Assembly (NCBI RefSeq): GCF_000253295.1
Contig: NC_015717.1
Span: 3,844,001 to 3,908,000 of the forward strand
Length of the DNA stretch: 64,000 bases
Source: Hyphomicrobium sp. MC1
GTDB lineage: Bacteria > Pseudomonadota > Alphaproteobacteria > Rhizobiales > Hyphomicrobiaceae
Direction of reading: 5' to 3'
Both the position numbers and the translations under genes were made by a program. Position 1 is the first letter of the stretch. Each line of letters begins with the position of its first letter. This document shows, piece by piece, positions 57,025 to 64,000 of this stretch. The notes beneath the pieces were generated by a model. It had not been told where the DNA came from and made no database searches. It saw nothing but the letters and a program-made list of their open reading frames with translations.

Positions 57025-58968
57025 ATGGTTACCAACAAGGTCATGTCGGCTGACGAAGCCATCGCCCGGATCGGCGATAACGCCGTCGTCACGACAACGG
57101 GGTTTGTCCAGAGCTGCATTCCGGAAGCGTTGCACGCGGCGCTGGAGAAGCGGTTCGTCGAGACCGGCGCGCCGCGCGACCTGACGTTGATCATGTGCGC
57201 CGGCGCTGGCGACAGCAAAGGCCTCGGGACCGGCCGCCTCCACCACGATGGTCTCTTGAAACGCGTGATCGCCGCCAACTTCGGACGCATGCCGAAAGTT
57301 GCGCAGGCGGCGCAAGACGACAAAATCCAGGGCTATAACCTGCCGCAGGGCGTGATCTCGAAGCTTTATCGCAGTTGCGCCTCGGGGAGCCCCGGCCTCT
57401 TTACGCGCGTCGGCCTGCACACCTACGTCGATCCGCGTCTCGGCGGCGGCAAGGTCAACACCAAGACGAAGGAAGATCTCGTCAAGCTCGTCGAAGTCGA
57501 TGGCAAGGAATGGCTGTTCTACAAAGCCACGCCGATCAACGTGGCGCTGATACGCGCAACGAGCGCCGATCCGCTCGGAAACTTGAGCATGGAGCGTGAG
57601 GCGCTGACGCTCGACGTACTGGCGCAGGCGATGGCCGCACATAACAACGGCGGCATCGTCATCGCGCAGGTCGAACGTATCGTCGCGGAAGGTTCGATCA
57701 AGCCAAAGGACGTGAAGGTTCCAGGCATTCTCGTCGATTGCGTCGTCATCGCCGACCCGCCGGAGATGCACCGCATGAACTACGGCGTGATCTACGATCC
57801 AGGCCTTGCGGGCGAAGTGCGTGTGACCGTCGACAGCCTGCCGACGATGGAGCTGGATGAGCGCAAGATCATCGCGCGACGTGCATCCTTTGAACTGCCG
57901 CCGAACGGCGTCATCAATCTCGGTGTCGGCGCGCCGGACGGCGTTGCGAACGTCGCCAACGAAGAAAAGGTGACGCCCTACCTCGTCATGACGACGGAAG
58001 CGGGTGCCGTCGGCGGCGTCCTGGCGGGCGGATCTAGCTTCGGCTCATCGGCGAATGCACATTCGATCCTCGACCAGAACCAGATGTTCGACTTCTATCA
58101 TGGCGGCGGCTTGGACCTCACCTGCCTCGGCATGGCGGAATGCGACAGCATCGGCAACGTCAACACCAGCAAATTCGGCGGCAAGCTCAACGGCTGCGGC
58201 GGCTTCATCGACATTTCGCAGAACGCGCGCGCTGTGGTGTTTGCTGGCACGTTCACAGCCGGCGGTCTTAAAGTTGCAATCGAAGACGGCAAAGTTCGCA
58301 TCCTGCAGGAAGGCCGCGCGAAGAAATTCGTAAAGCAGGTCGAGCAGGTGACGTTCTCGGGCAAATACGCGGCGCAGAAAGGTCAGCCCGTCATCTATGT
58401 CACCGAGCGGTGCGTGTTCCAACTCACCGAGCATGGCCTTGAATTGATCGAAGTGGCGCCCGGCATCGATATCGAGCGCGACATTCTCCCCAACATGGCG
58501 TTCAAGCCGCACATCCACAAACCGGTGACGATGAACCCGCGGATCTTCCTCGATCAGCCGATGGATCTGCTGGCAGACCTTTTGAACCAGCATCTGAAAG
58601 ATCGCATCAGCTATGATGCGGGCCGCAACATCCTGAATATCGATCTGCGGGCGTGGAGCGTGCGCAAGAAGGCCGACGTCGCCGATCTCAAGAAGGCGAT
58701 CGTCGAGGCTTGCCAAGCGACCGGCAAGCGCGTCGATGCGATGATCAATCAGGATGGTTGCCGTATCGCCGAAGACCTGTACGACGACTATGCCGATATG
58801 GTGGCCTACGTCACCAAGAACCACTACGCGCGTTCCGCGCGCTATGCGACGAGCGCGGTCACGCGGCAAAAGCTGCAAGACGCGTTGCGGCGACGCGGGC
58901 TCAATACGCACGTATTCGAGAATGCCGATGCGGCCTTTGAGTCGCTGGAGCGCCAAGCCGCGGAATAA
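57025..58968 (+). CDS. acyl-CoA:carboxylate CoA-transferase with extra C-terminal domain
   Basis: A 647-residue enzyme. The first 515 residues match the propionate/acetoacetate CoA-transferase family (DKIQGYNLPQGVISKLYR, GLGTYVDPR-like VGLHTYVDPRLGGGK, catalytic Glu in MTTEAGAVGGV, ending MNPRIFLDQPMDLL). The final 130 residues (DLRAWSVRKKADVADLKKAIVEAC, then YARSARYATSAVTRQKLQDALRRRG) are an addition that resembles a SpoIIAA/STAS-like module. It would exchange CoA between short-chain acyl groups, possibly feeding PHA or acetate metabolism. Confidence 0.85.
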   Translation: MVTNKVMSADEAIARIGDNAVVTTTGFVQSCIPEALHAALEKRFVETGAPRDLTLIMCAGAGDSKGLGTGRLHHDGLLKRVIAANFGRMPKVAQAAQDDKIQGYNLPQGVISKLYRSCASGSPGLFTRVGLHTYVDPRLGGGKVNTKTKEDLVKLVEVDGKEWLFYKATPINVALIRATSADPLGNLSMEREALTLDVLAQAMAAHNNGGIVIAQVERIVAEGSIKPKDVKVPGILVDCVVIADPPEMHRMNYGVIYDPGLAGEVRVTVDSLPTMELDERKIIARRASFELPPNGVINLGVGAPDGVANVANEEKVTPYLVMTTEAGAVGGVLAGGSSFGSSANAHSILDQNQMFDFYHGGGLDLTCLGMAECDSIGNVNTSKFGGKLNGCGGFIDISQNARAVVFAGTFTAGGLKVAIEDGKVRILQEGRAKKFVKQVEQVTFSGKYAAQKGQPVIYVTERCVFQLTEHGLELIEVAPGIDIERDILPNMAFKPHIHKPVTMNPRIFLDQPMDLLADLLNQHLKDRISYDAGRNILNIDLRAWSVRKKADVADLKKAIVEACQATGKRVDAMINQDGCRIAEDLYDDYADMVAYVTKNHYARSARYATSAVTRQKLQDALRRRGLNTHVFENADAAFESLERQAAE

Positions 58969-58977
58969 TTTTTGGGA

Positions 58978-59010
58978 GGCGCAGGCGACTCTCCTCCGTC
59001 GAGCCGGCCG
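58978..59010. repeat. interspersed repeat copy 1 (truncated)
   Basis: GGCGCAGGCGACTCTCCTCC plus GTCGAGCCGGCCG; it lacks the 3' arm present in copies 2 and 3. Confidence 0.8.
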
Positions 59011-59020
59011 TAGCTATGTT

Positions 59021-59060
59021 GGCGCAGGCGACTCTCCTCCGTCGAGCCGGCCGCCTGCGC
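59021..59060. repeat. interspersed palindromic repeat copy 2
   Basis: The 40-base element begins GGCGCAGGCG and ends GCCGCCTGCGC, so its ends pair into a hairpin. It lies 10 bases after copy 1, upstream of the protease gene. Confidence 0.85.
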
Positions 59061-59080
59061 GTGCTTGCTTCAACTTCCGT

Positions 59081-59167
59081 CATGGCCGCGAAGGCGGCCA
59101 TTCGACGATTCTCCATACCGTTCATGGTGATGGGCCGCATGGCTCCCGGCCTACGCCGGGATGACGG
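59081..59167. repeat. REP-like palindromic intergenic sequence
   Basis: Two further hairpins, ATGGCCGC-GAA-GGCGGCCAT and CCCGGC-CTAC-GCCGGG, in the GTCATGGCCG...GGGATGAC context common to alphaproteobacterial intergenic repeats. Confidence 0.55.
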
Positions 59168-59256
59168 CTGCTCGTGGTGCCGCCGTTCCGCGTGGGTCTT
59201 GATGTGATTAATGACAGTCGCCATTTATCCGCGACTTCATCCTCATCAGGTGCATC

Positions 59257-60273
59257 ATGGAACACACCATTTTCCGAGTCTTCGATGACTCTGGCGTCGA
59301 GCGCCAACCCGCGCAGGCCGAAAGCGTGGCCCGCGATGACACAGCGCTCATGGATGCCTACAGCAACGCGGTCGTCGACGTCGTCGATGCGGTGTCGCCT
59401 GCCGTCGTCCACGTGCAAGTGAAAAGCACGCGCGGCGGACGTAGCGGACAGGGCTCCGGCAGCGGCGTCATCGTTTCGCCCGACGGGCTCATCCTCACGA
59501 ACAATCACGTCATCGACGGCGCACAATCGATCACGCTCGCGCAGGGCGATGGTCAGCATTTCGGTGCGCGCCTCGTCGGGCGCGATCCCGATACGGATAT
59601 CGCCGTTCTGCGGGCCGAGACGACGGAACGATTGAAGTTCGCAAAGCTCGCGGATTCCAAGAAGCTGCGTCCGGGTCAGATCGCGATTGCAATCGGCAAT
59701 CCGCTCGGTTTTCAATCGACGGTGACGGCTGGCATCATCAGTGCAGTCGGACGATCGCTGCGTGCCGAGAATGGCCGCTTGATCGACGACGTCATCCAGA
59801 CGGATGCGGCGCTGAACCCTGGCAACTCCGGTGGCCCGCTCGTCAATTCGTCGGGCCATGTGATCGGCATCAACACCGCGACGATCATGGGCGCGCAGGG
59901 GCTTTGCTTCGCCGTTGCGTCGAACACGGCCGAATATGTGCTGACGCAGATCCTCAGTCACGGTCGCGTGCGGCGGGGCGTGATGGGCATCGTCGCAGAA
60001 CATGTCGTGCTGCCACAGCGCATTCGTCACGCGCTGCATCTGACGCAAGCGGGCGCCATCGGCATTCGCAGCGTTCAGGCGAATGGACCCGCAGACGCCG
60101 CGGGGCTGAAGGCGGGCGATATCATGATTGCGCTCGACGGCGTCGCGATTGCGGGTGTCGATGACGTGTCGCGCGTGCTTGACGCGAAGCACATCAATCA
60201 GAAAGTGATCGCGACGGTGCTTCGCTCCGGCGAGAAGCTGGAGTACGCGATCGTTCCGGAGGAGCGGGATTAG
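59257..60273 (+). CDS. trypsin-like serine protease, DegP/HtrA family
   Basis: A 338-residue S1C protease. The catalytic triad is His 84 (TNNHVIDGA), Asp 114 (DPDTDIAVL) and Ser 191 (ALNPGNSGGPL), followed by one PDZ domain (residues about 240-330, ANGPADAAGLKAGDIMIALDG). No signal peptide or membrane helix is visible at the N-terminus (MEHTIFRVFDDSGVERQ), which is odd for a family that normally acts in the periplasm. It may be cytoplasmic. It is framed by copies of a 40-base palindromic repeat. Confidence 0.87.
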   Translation: MEHTIFRVFDDSGVERQPAQAESVARDDTALMDAYSNAVVDVVDAVSPAVVHVQVKSTRGGRSGQGSGSGVIVSPDGLILTNNHVIDGAQSITLAQGDGQHFGARLVGRDPDTDIAVLRAETTERLKFAKLADSKKLRPGQIAIAIGNPLGFQSTVTAGIISAVGRSLRAENGRLIDDVIQTDAALNPGNSGGPLVNSSGHVIGINTATIMGAQGLCFAVASNTAEYVLTQILSHGRVRRGVMGIVAEHVVLPQRIRHALHLTQAGAIGIRSVQANGPADAAGLKAGDIMIALDGVAIAGVDDVSRVLDAKHINQKVIATVLRSGEKLEYAIVPEERD

Positions 60274-60282
60274 TTTTTAGTT

Positions 60283-60322
60283 GGCGCAGGCGACTCTCCT
60301 TCGTCGAGCCGGCCGCCTGCGC
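60283..60322. repeat. interspersed palindromic repeat copy 3, possible terminator
   Basis: The same 40-base element as at 59021, with one base change (CTTCG for CTCCG). It sits just after the protease stop and is followed by TTTTA, so it could terminate this transcript. Confidence 0.8.
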
Positions 60323-60328
60323 TTTTAC

Positions 60329-61879
60329 TTATTCCCGTGTCAGTCCTTTGGCGGACAGTTCTTCGAGGTATTGGCCCCAGCGCTGGTCCTTCTCGCGGCC
60401 GATCAGGTGGAGATAGCCCCACGTATAAAGGCCCGTGTTGTGGCCATCATCGAAGGCGAGGCGCGTCGCGTAGTTCCCGACGGCATTCATGCCGGTGAGC
60501 TTGACGTTCTTCTTGCGCGGGACGGTGATGCGCTGCGATGGCGAATGGCCCTGCACTTCCGCCGACGGGCTGACGACGCGAAGGAATTCGGCGGGCAATT
60601 CGAACGTGCGGCCGTCCGGGAAGGCGGCTTTCAACACCTTACCGCCATCGATAATTTCGAGCACGGGCGGCGGCGTCAGCGTACCTTTGGCGCGCTCGAC
60701 CTCGCTCCATGTGCGTGCGGCGATGTCACGGAAAATCGCTGCGTATTGGCTTTCCGGCGCGGCGACCGTGACGGGCTTGCCGCTGTCGGACGTCTCGCGG
60801 ATTTCCATATGCAGGGGCACTTCACCGAGGAACGGGACACCAAGCTTCTTTGCCTCGTCGTGCGCGCCGCCGTGGCCGAAGACGTCGGACCGCTCGCCGC
60901 ACTTCGGGCAGAGGAAGTAGCTCATGTTCTCGACGATCCCGAGAATTGGCACTTCGACACGCTTGAACATGGCGATACCCTTACGGGCGTCGATCAACGC
61001 CAGGTCCTGGGGCGTGGAAACGACGACAGCGCCAGACAGCGGCACGCTTTGCGAGATCGTCAGTTGCACGTCGCCGGTGCCAGGCGGCATGTCGATGATG
61101 AGCACATCAAGATCGCCCGTCGTGCCGGCCCAATCGGTTTCGCGCAGCATCTGGCTCAGCGCCGAGACGACCATAGGTCCGCGCCAGACGACAGGGGTGC
61201 CTTCATCAACGAGGAAGCCCATCGACATGACTTTCAGGCCCCAGCCTTCGAGCGGCGTGATGGTCTTGCCGTTCGCGACCTTGGGCTTGCCAGTGATGCC
61301 AAGCAGGCGCGGTTGCGATGGGCCGTAGATATCGGCGTCGACGATGCCGACTTTCAAACCAATCGCCTGCAGCCCGAGCGCGAGATTGACGGCGACCGTC
61401 GATTTGCCAACGCCACCCTTGCCGGAGGCGACCGCGATGACATGCTTCACGCCCGGAATGGCTTGTGCTTTGGCAGCGGGCTGAGCCGCGGCTGCGGCTT
61501 GGCGTGGGCCGGCGCCATCGCCCGTCGCGCCTTTCTCACGCGCCGCCTGCACGCGGGGATGCTCCGGCCGTGGTCCCGATACCGCTTTCACCGGACCGCC
61601 AGCAACGCGCGTATCCCTCGATTGGCCAGCAGGAGCATCAGCGGTCAGGACGGCGGTGACGCCCGAGACGCCGCCGATCTCGGAAACGACCTTCTCGGCA
61701 GCAAGGCGAAGCTGCTCCAGCTCTTCCGCGCGGCTCGCCGGAATCGTGATCGAAAAATACGGATGATCGTCCTTGATGAAGATCTCGGACACGAGGCCGA
61801 GGTCCACGATATTGCTTTCAAGGTCTGGGCCTTTGACCCGACGCAGGGCGTTGAGCACCTGTGTCTTATCGACTGGCAT
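60329..61879 (-). CDS. mrp: Mrp/NBP35-type Fe-S carrier ATPase with DUF59 and DUF971 domains
   Basis: A 516-residue iron-sulfur cluster carrier. A DUF59 domain (residues 1-90) is followed by an Ala/Pro-rich linker. The P-loop deviant Walker motif is ASGKGGVGKSTVAVNLA (about residue 150), then DIYGPSQPRLLG and the cluster-binding CPKC (about residue 328). The C-terminal 105 residues (IIDGGKVLKAAFPDGRTFELPAEFLRVVSPSAEVQG) look like a fused DUF971 domain. GGGAG precedes the ATG. The molybdenum-cofactor genes start just beyond on the other strand. Confidence 0.9.
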   Translation of the reverse strand: MPVDKTQVLNALRRVKGPDLESNIVDLGLVSEIFIKDDHPYFSITIPASRAEELEQLRLAAEKVVSEIGGVSGVTAVLTADAPAGQSRDTRVAGGPVKAVSGPRPEHPRVQAAREKGATGDGAGPRQAAAAAQPAAKAQAIPGVKHVIAVASGKGGVGKSTVAVNLALGLQAIGLKVGIVDADIYGPSQPRLLGITGKPKVANGKTITPLEGWGLKVMSMGFLVDEGTPVVWRGPMVVSALSQMLRETDWAGTTGDLDVLIIDMPPGTGDVQLTISQSVPLSGAVVVSTPQDLALIDARKGIAMFKRVEVPILGIVENMSYFLCPKCGERSDVFGHGGAHDEAKKLGVPFLGEVPLHMEIRETSDSGKPVTVAAPESQYAAIFRDIAARTWSEVERAKGTLTPPPVLEIIDGGKVLKAAFPDGRTFELPAEFLRVVSPSAEVQGHSPSQRITVPRKKNVKLTGMNAVGNYATRLAFDDGHNTGLYTWGYLHLIGREKDQRWGQYLEELSAKGLTRE

Positions 61880-62034
61880 GAGCGTCTCCCGGAGGCGCCG
61901 AAGCGACGGCGCATTTTATCTGGGCGATATAAGTCGCGCCGCGGCCGGTGGGAAGCGCCTCGCGCGGCTGATTGCAAGCAAAGCCCGGAATTCGGCGGGT
62001 TGCGGTGCCTGCGAAGCCAGCCTAATCGTGTCGC

Positions 62035-62667
62035 ATGGTGGCGAGTGATCACATTCTTGGCGTTATCCTGGCGGGCGGACGGTCGCGGCGCTTCGGCGGC
62101 GGCGACAAGACGCTTGCCGAGATTGACGGGAAATCCATCCTTGCGCGCGTGATTTCGCGGTTTCGGCCGCAGGTCGGGCGGCTGGTCTTGAGCATCAATG
62201 GCGATGCTCAGCGCTTCGCCAATTTCGGGATCGAGACGATCACGGACGGCGAAAGCCCGGAGCTTGGGCCGTTGAGCGGCATCCTTGCGGCCATGGATTG
62301 GGCCAAGGCGCATGCGCCAGGCGTTACCCTAATCGCGACCGTGTCATCGGACGTCCCGTTCCTGCCCGACGACCTCATCACCCGCCTCGACGCGGCCCGT
62401 GATGAGGACCAGAGCGTTGCAATTGCTGAATCGGCGGGGCGGCGTCATCCGACCGTCGGGCTATGGCCCCTGAAAAGACGGTCTGACGTAGCCAATGCCC
62501 TTGCCCGGCGGGCATTGAGCGTCAATCGGCTGGCGGCCGATCTCGATGCTGTTGCAGTGATCTTTCCGATGCGCGACAGTGATGGCGATGAGATCGATCC
62601 GTTCTTCAACGTCAATACTCGTGACGATCTCGATGCTGCCCGTGTGCTCGCGCAAAAAAAAGGATGA
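62035..62667 (+). CDS. mobA: molybdenum cofactor guanylyltransferase MobA
   Basis: A 210-residue nucleotidyltransferase that joins GMP to molybdopterin. The N-terminal signature VILAGGRSRRFGGGDKTLAEIDGKSIL and the later SSDVPFLPDDLI are diagnostic. The ATG at 62035 or GTG at 62038 is used; no strong ribosome site is seen. It overlaps mobB by 4 bp. It serves enzymes of the DMSO-reductase type. Confidence 0.93.
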   Translation: MVASDHILGVILAGGRSRRFGGGDKTLAEIDGKSILARVISRFRPQVGRLVLSINGDAQRFANFGIETITDGESPELGPLSGILAAMDWAKAHAPGVTLIATVSSDVPFLPDDLITRLDAARDEDQSVAIAESAGRRHPTVGLWPLKRRSDVANALARRALSVNRLAADLDAVAVIFPMRDSDGDEIDPFFNVNTRDDLDAARVLAQKKG

Positions 62668-63224
62668 CCGTTTTGGGCAAAGCCTTTCTCTCGCACGCCA
62701 CTCTGCCGCTGTTCGGGATTGCCGGCTGGTCGAATTCCGGCAAGACAACGCTGATCGAAAAGCTCGCCACGCATTTTTCCGGCGAAGGGCTGCGGGTGGC
62801 AACGATCAAGCACACACACCACAAATTCGATATCGACGCACCGGGGAGCGACACCGAACGGCATCGTTCAGCAGGCGCTGCTGAAACCGCGATCGTCTCG
62901 GGCTCGCGCGTGGCTTTCATCGAGGAAATCGACCGGGCGGGCGAGCCGACGCTCGAAGAAATTGCCGCGCGGCTGCGTCCGGCGGACATTATCCTGGTCG
63001 AGGGCTACAAGTCGGCGCACATCCCTAAAATCGAGGTTCGTAGGGCGGCGGTCGCGGCCGAAAAGCTGTTATCGACGACCGATCCATTGGTCGTTGCCAT
63101 TGCAGCGGATCACGAGGTCGATGCGCACGGCAAGCCGGTGTTCGATCTTAACGATATCGATAATATCGCGGCCCTGATCGTCAGGACCGTGGGGCCATTC
63201 AACCCCGTCCGCCAGCTCGCCTAG
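62664..63224 (+). CDS. mobB: molybdopterin-guanine dinucleotide biosynthesis adaptor MobB
   Basis: A 186-residue P-loop GTPase (FGIAGWSNSGKTTLIEKLATHFSGEGLRVATIKHTHHKFDID) that assists MobA. It starts at the ATG overlapping the mobA stop. IILVEGYKSAHIPKIEVRR is the conserved second half. Its stop overlaps that of the convergent miniprotein at 63221. Confidence 0.92.
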   Translation: MTVLGKAFLSHATLPLFGIAGWSNSGKTTLIEKLATHFSGEGLRVATIKHTHHKFDIDAPGSDTERHRSAGAAETAIVSGSRVAFIEEIDRAGEPTLEEIAARLRPADIILVEGYKSAHIPKIEVRRAAVAAEKLLSTTDPLVVAIAADHEVDAHGKPVFDLNDIDNIAALIVRTVGPFNPVRQLA

Positions 63225-63343
63225 TGGCCGCTGAAGTGGGAAAAGACGTTGAGGAGCTGGTCTCCCAGCACCGTCAAGGCTATGAGCCAAAATACTGAGG
63301 CCACAACCGCCCCCAATACGAAATAACCCGCCGGACTTTTCAT
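63221..63343 (-). CDS. single-pass membrane miniprotein (40 residues)
   Basis: The minus strand encodes MKSPAGYFVLGAVVASVFWLIALTVLGDQLLNVFSHFSGH, one hydrophobic helix (about residues 7-27) with short polar ends. A GAGGGGAGG ribosome site lies 7-15 bases before the ATG, which is strong support. It converges on mobB with overlapping stop codons. No homologue is recognised; it differs from the miniprotein at 25606. Confidence 0.7.
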   Translation of the reverse strand: MKSPAGYFVLGAVVASVFWLIALTVLGDQLLNVFSHFSGH

Positions 63344-63467
63344 CGATTTTTCCTCCCCTCAGCCGATTTTTTTCTACAATACAGGAAAATGTGACGCGAG
63401 AGCTTCGCTTGTCCTTGACGGGCTAAGGCACGATATACGAACTCAAGGCCTATACGGGAGAATGTTC

Positions 63468-64000
63468 ATGCAGGGCGCAACCGCCCAGAACTCCGAAACG
63501 CCGCTCGTCGACCCCTTTGGCCGGTCGATCGAGTATTTGCGCGTCTCGGTGACAGACCGCTGCGATTTCCGCTGCGTCTATTGCATGACCGAGCATATGA
63601 CATTCCTTCCAAAGAAGGATCTGCTGTCGCTCGAAGAGCTCGACCGGGTTTGCGCGGCCTTCGTCCGGCGCGGCGTACGTAAGCTTCGGATTACCGGCGG
63701 CGAACCGCTTGTGCGGCGCAACATCTTGTGGCTGTTCCGGTCGCTCGGCCGCCATCTCGAAAGCGGTGCGCTCGATGAGCTGACGCTGACGACGAATGGC
63801 AGCCAACTCGAAAAGCATGCCACCGATCTTTATTCCGCTGGCGTCCGCCGGATCAACGTTTCACTCGACACACTCGACCCTGAGAAGTTCAGGACGGTCA
63901 CGCGTTGGGGCGATCTTTCGACGGTGCTGCGCGGTGTCGATGCGGCGGAGGCCGCAGGTATTCAGGTGAAGTTCAACGCCGTGGCGCTGAAGGGCATCAA
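63468..64000 (+). CDS. moaA: GTP 3',8-cyclase MoaA, partial (3' end beyond window)
   Basis: The first 177 residues of a radical-SAM enzyme that begins molybdopterin synthesis from GTP. FGRSIEYLRVSVTDRCDFRCVYCM carries the CxxxCxxC iron-sulfur ligands, and RKLRITGGEPLVRRNI and RINVSLDTLDPEKF are standard MoaA blocks. The ATG at 63468 is preferred to the ATG at 63462, because GGGAG lies seven bases before it. The gene is intact up to the window edge. Confidence 0.93.
   Translation, partial: MQGATAQNSETPLVDPFGRSIEYLRVSVTDRCDFRCVYCMTEHMTFLPKKDLLSLEELDRVCAAFVRRGVRKLRITGGEPLVRRNILWLFRSLGRHLESGALDELTLTTNGSQLEKHATDLYSAGVRRINVSLDTLDPEKFRTVTRWGDLSTVLRGVDAAEAAGIQVKFNAVALKGI

Noticed and set aside
60281..62152. 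623-codon open frame on the plus strand opposite mrp
   Set aside because: It lies almost wholly antisense to the well-supported Mrp gene. Its composition is very rich in Arg, Asp and His, as expected for the complement of a GC-rich gene, and it has no recognisable domain.

Overview
The window looks like a chromosomal segment of a high-GC alphaproteobacterium of the order Hyphomicrobiales. The basis is the gene content: an Omp25/RopB-type porin, a class I-like PHA synthase, FixJ-type two-component pairs, FixK/FNR-type boxes, CbpA/CbpM and an HdeD-like protein. A methylotroph such as Hyphomicrobium is possible, but nothing here proves the genus. I saw no rRNA, tRNA, CRISPR array, transposase or phage genes.

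Layout. 0-5.5 kb: a PotABCD-type ABC importer operon containing its own XRE-cupin regulator, then a convergent DeoR regulator. 5.6-11.3 kb: an APC permease, two FAD oxidoreductases and an FGGY kinase that resemble a split glycerol/glycerol-3-phosphate pathway with an altered kinase pocket. 11.4-15.5 kb: an ethanolamine-type permease and a MASE1 kinase/FixJ-type regulator pair, with related palindromes upstream of both transcription units. 15.7-23 kb: two coupled orphan genes, a DAO-family oxidase, a luciferase-like monooxygenase, a sulfite-oxidase-like molybdoenzyme, a large unknown exported protein and a flavoprotein disulfide reductase. 23.3-25.75 kb: an array of tiny genes, including three that encode the identical 39-residue exported peptide, one diverged paralogue and a single-pass membrane miniprotein. 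26-31.2 kb: a PfkB kinase, CbpM/CbpA, two Nudix hydrolases, a porin and small orphans.

The 31.4-46.9 kb stretch reads as a low-oxygen regulon. Six FixK/FNR-like boxes precede an MgtA-type ATPase, a hemerythrin-like protein, a host-attachment-like protein, an ADP-forming acyl-CoA synthetase fused to a GNAT domain, PHA synthase, a phasin-like protein, a CBS-BON protein, an alcohol dehydrogenase, and a lipoyl-like/FabI/MaoC operon. Together these suggest carbon and redox storage as polyhydroxyalkanoate under oxygen limitation; that role is inferred.

46.9-64 kb: HdeD-like, OmpA-like, thermonuclease-like and AsmA-like proteins, a probable pseudoenzyme of the S-adenosylmethionine decarboxylase family, a methyltransferase in an AT-richer patch, an MFS pump, a CoA-transferase with an extra C-terminal domain, a DegP/HtrA-family protease bracketed by repeats, Mrp fused to DUF971, and molybdenum-cofactor genes mobA, mobB and moaA, the last cut by the window end.
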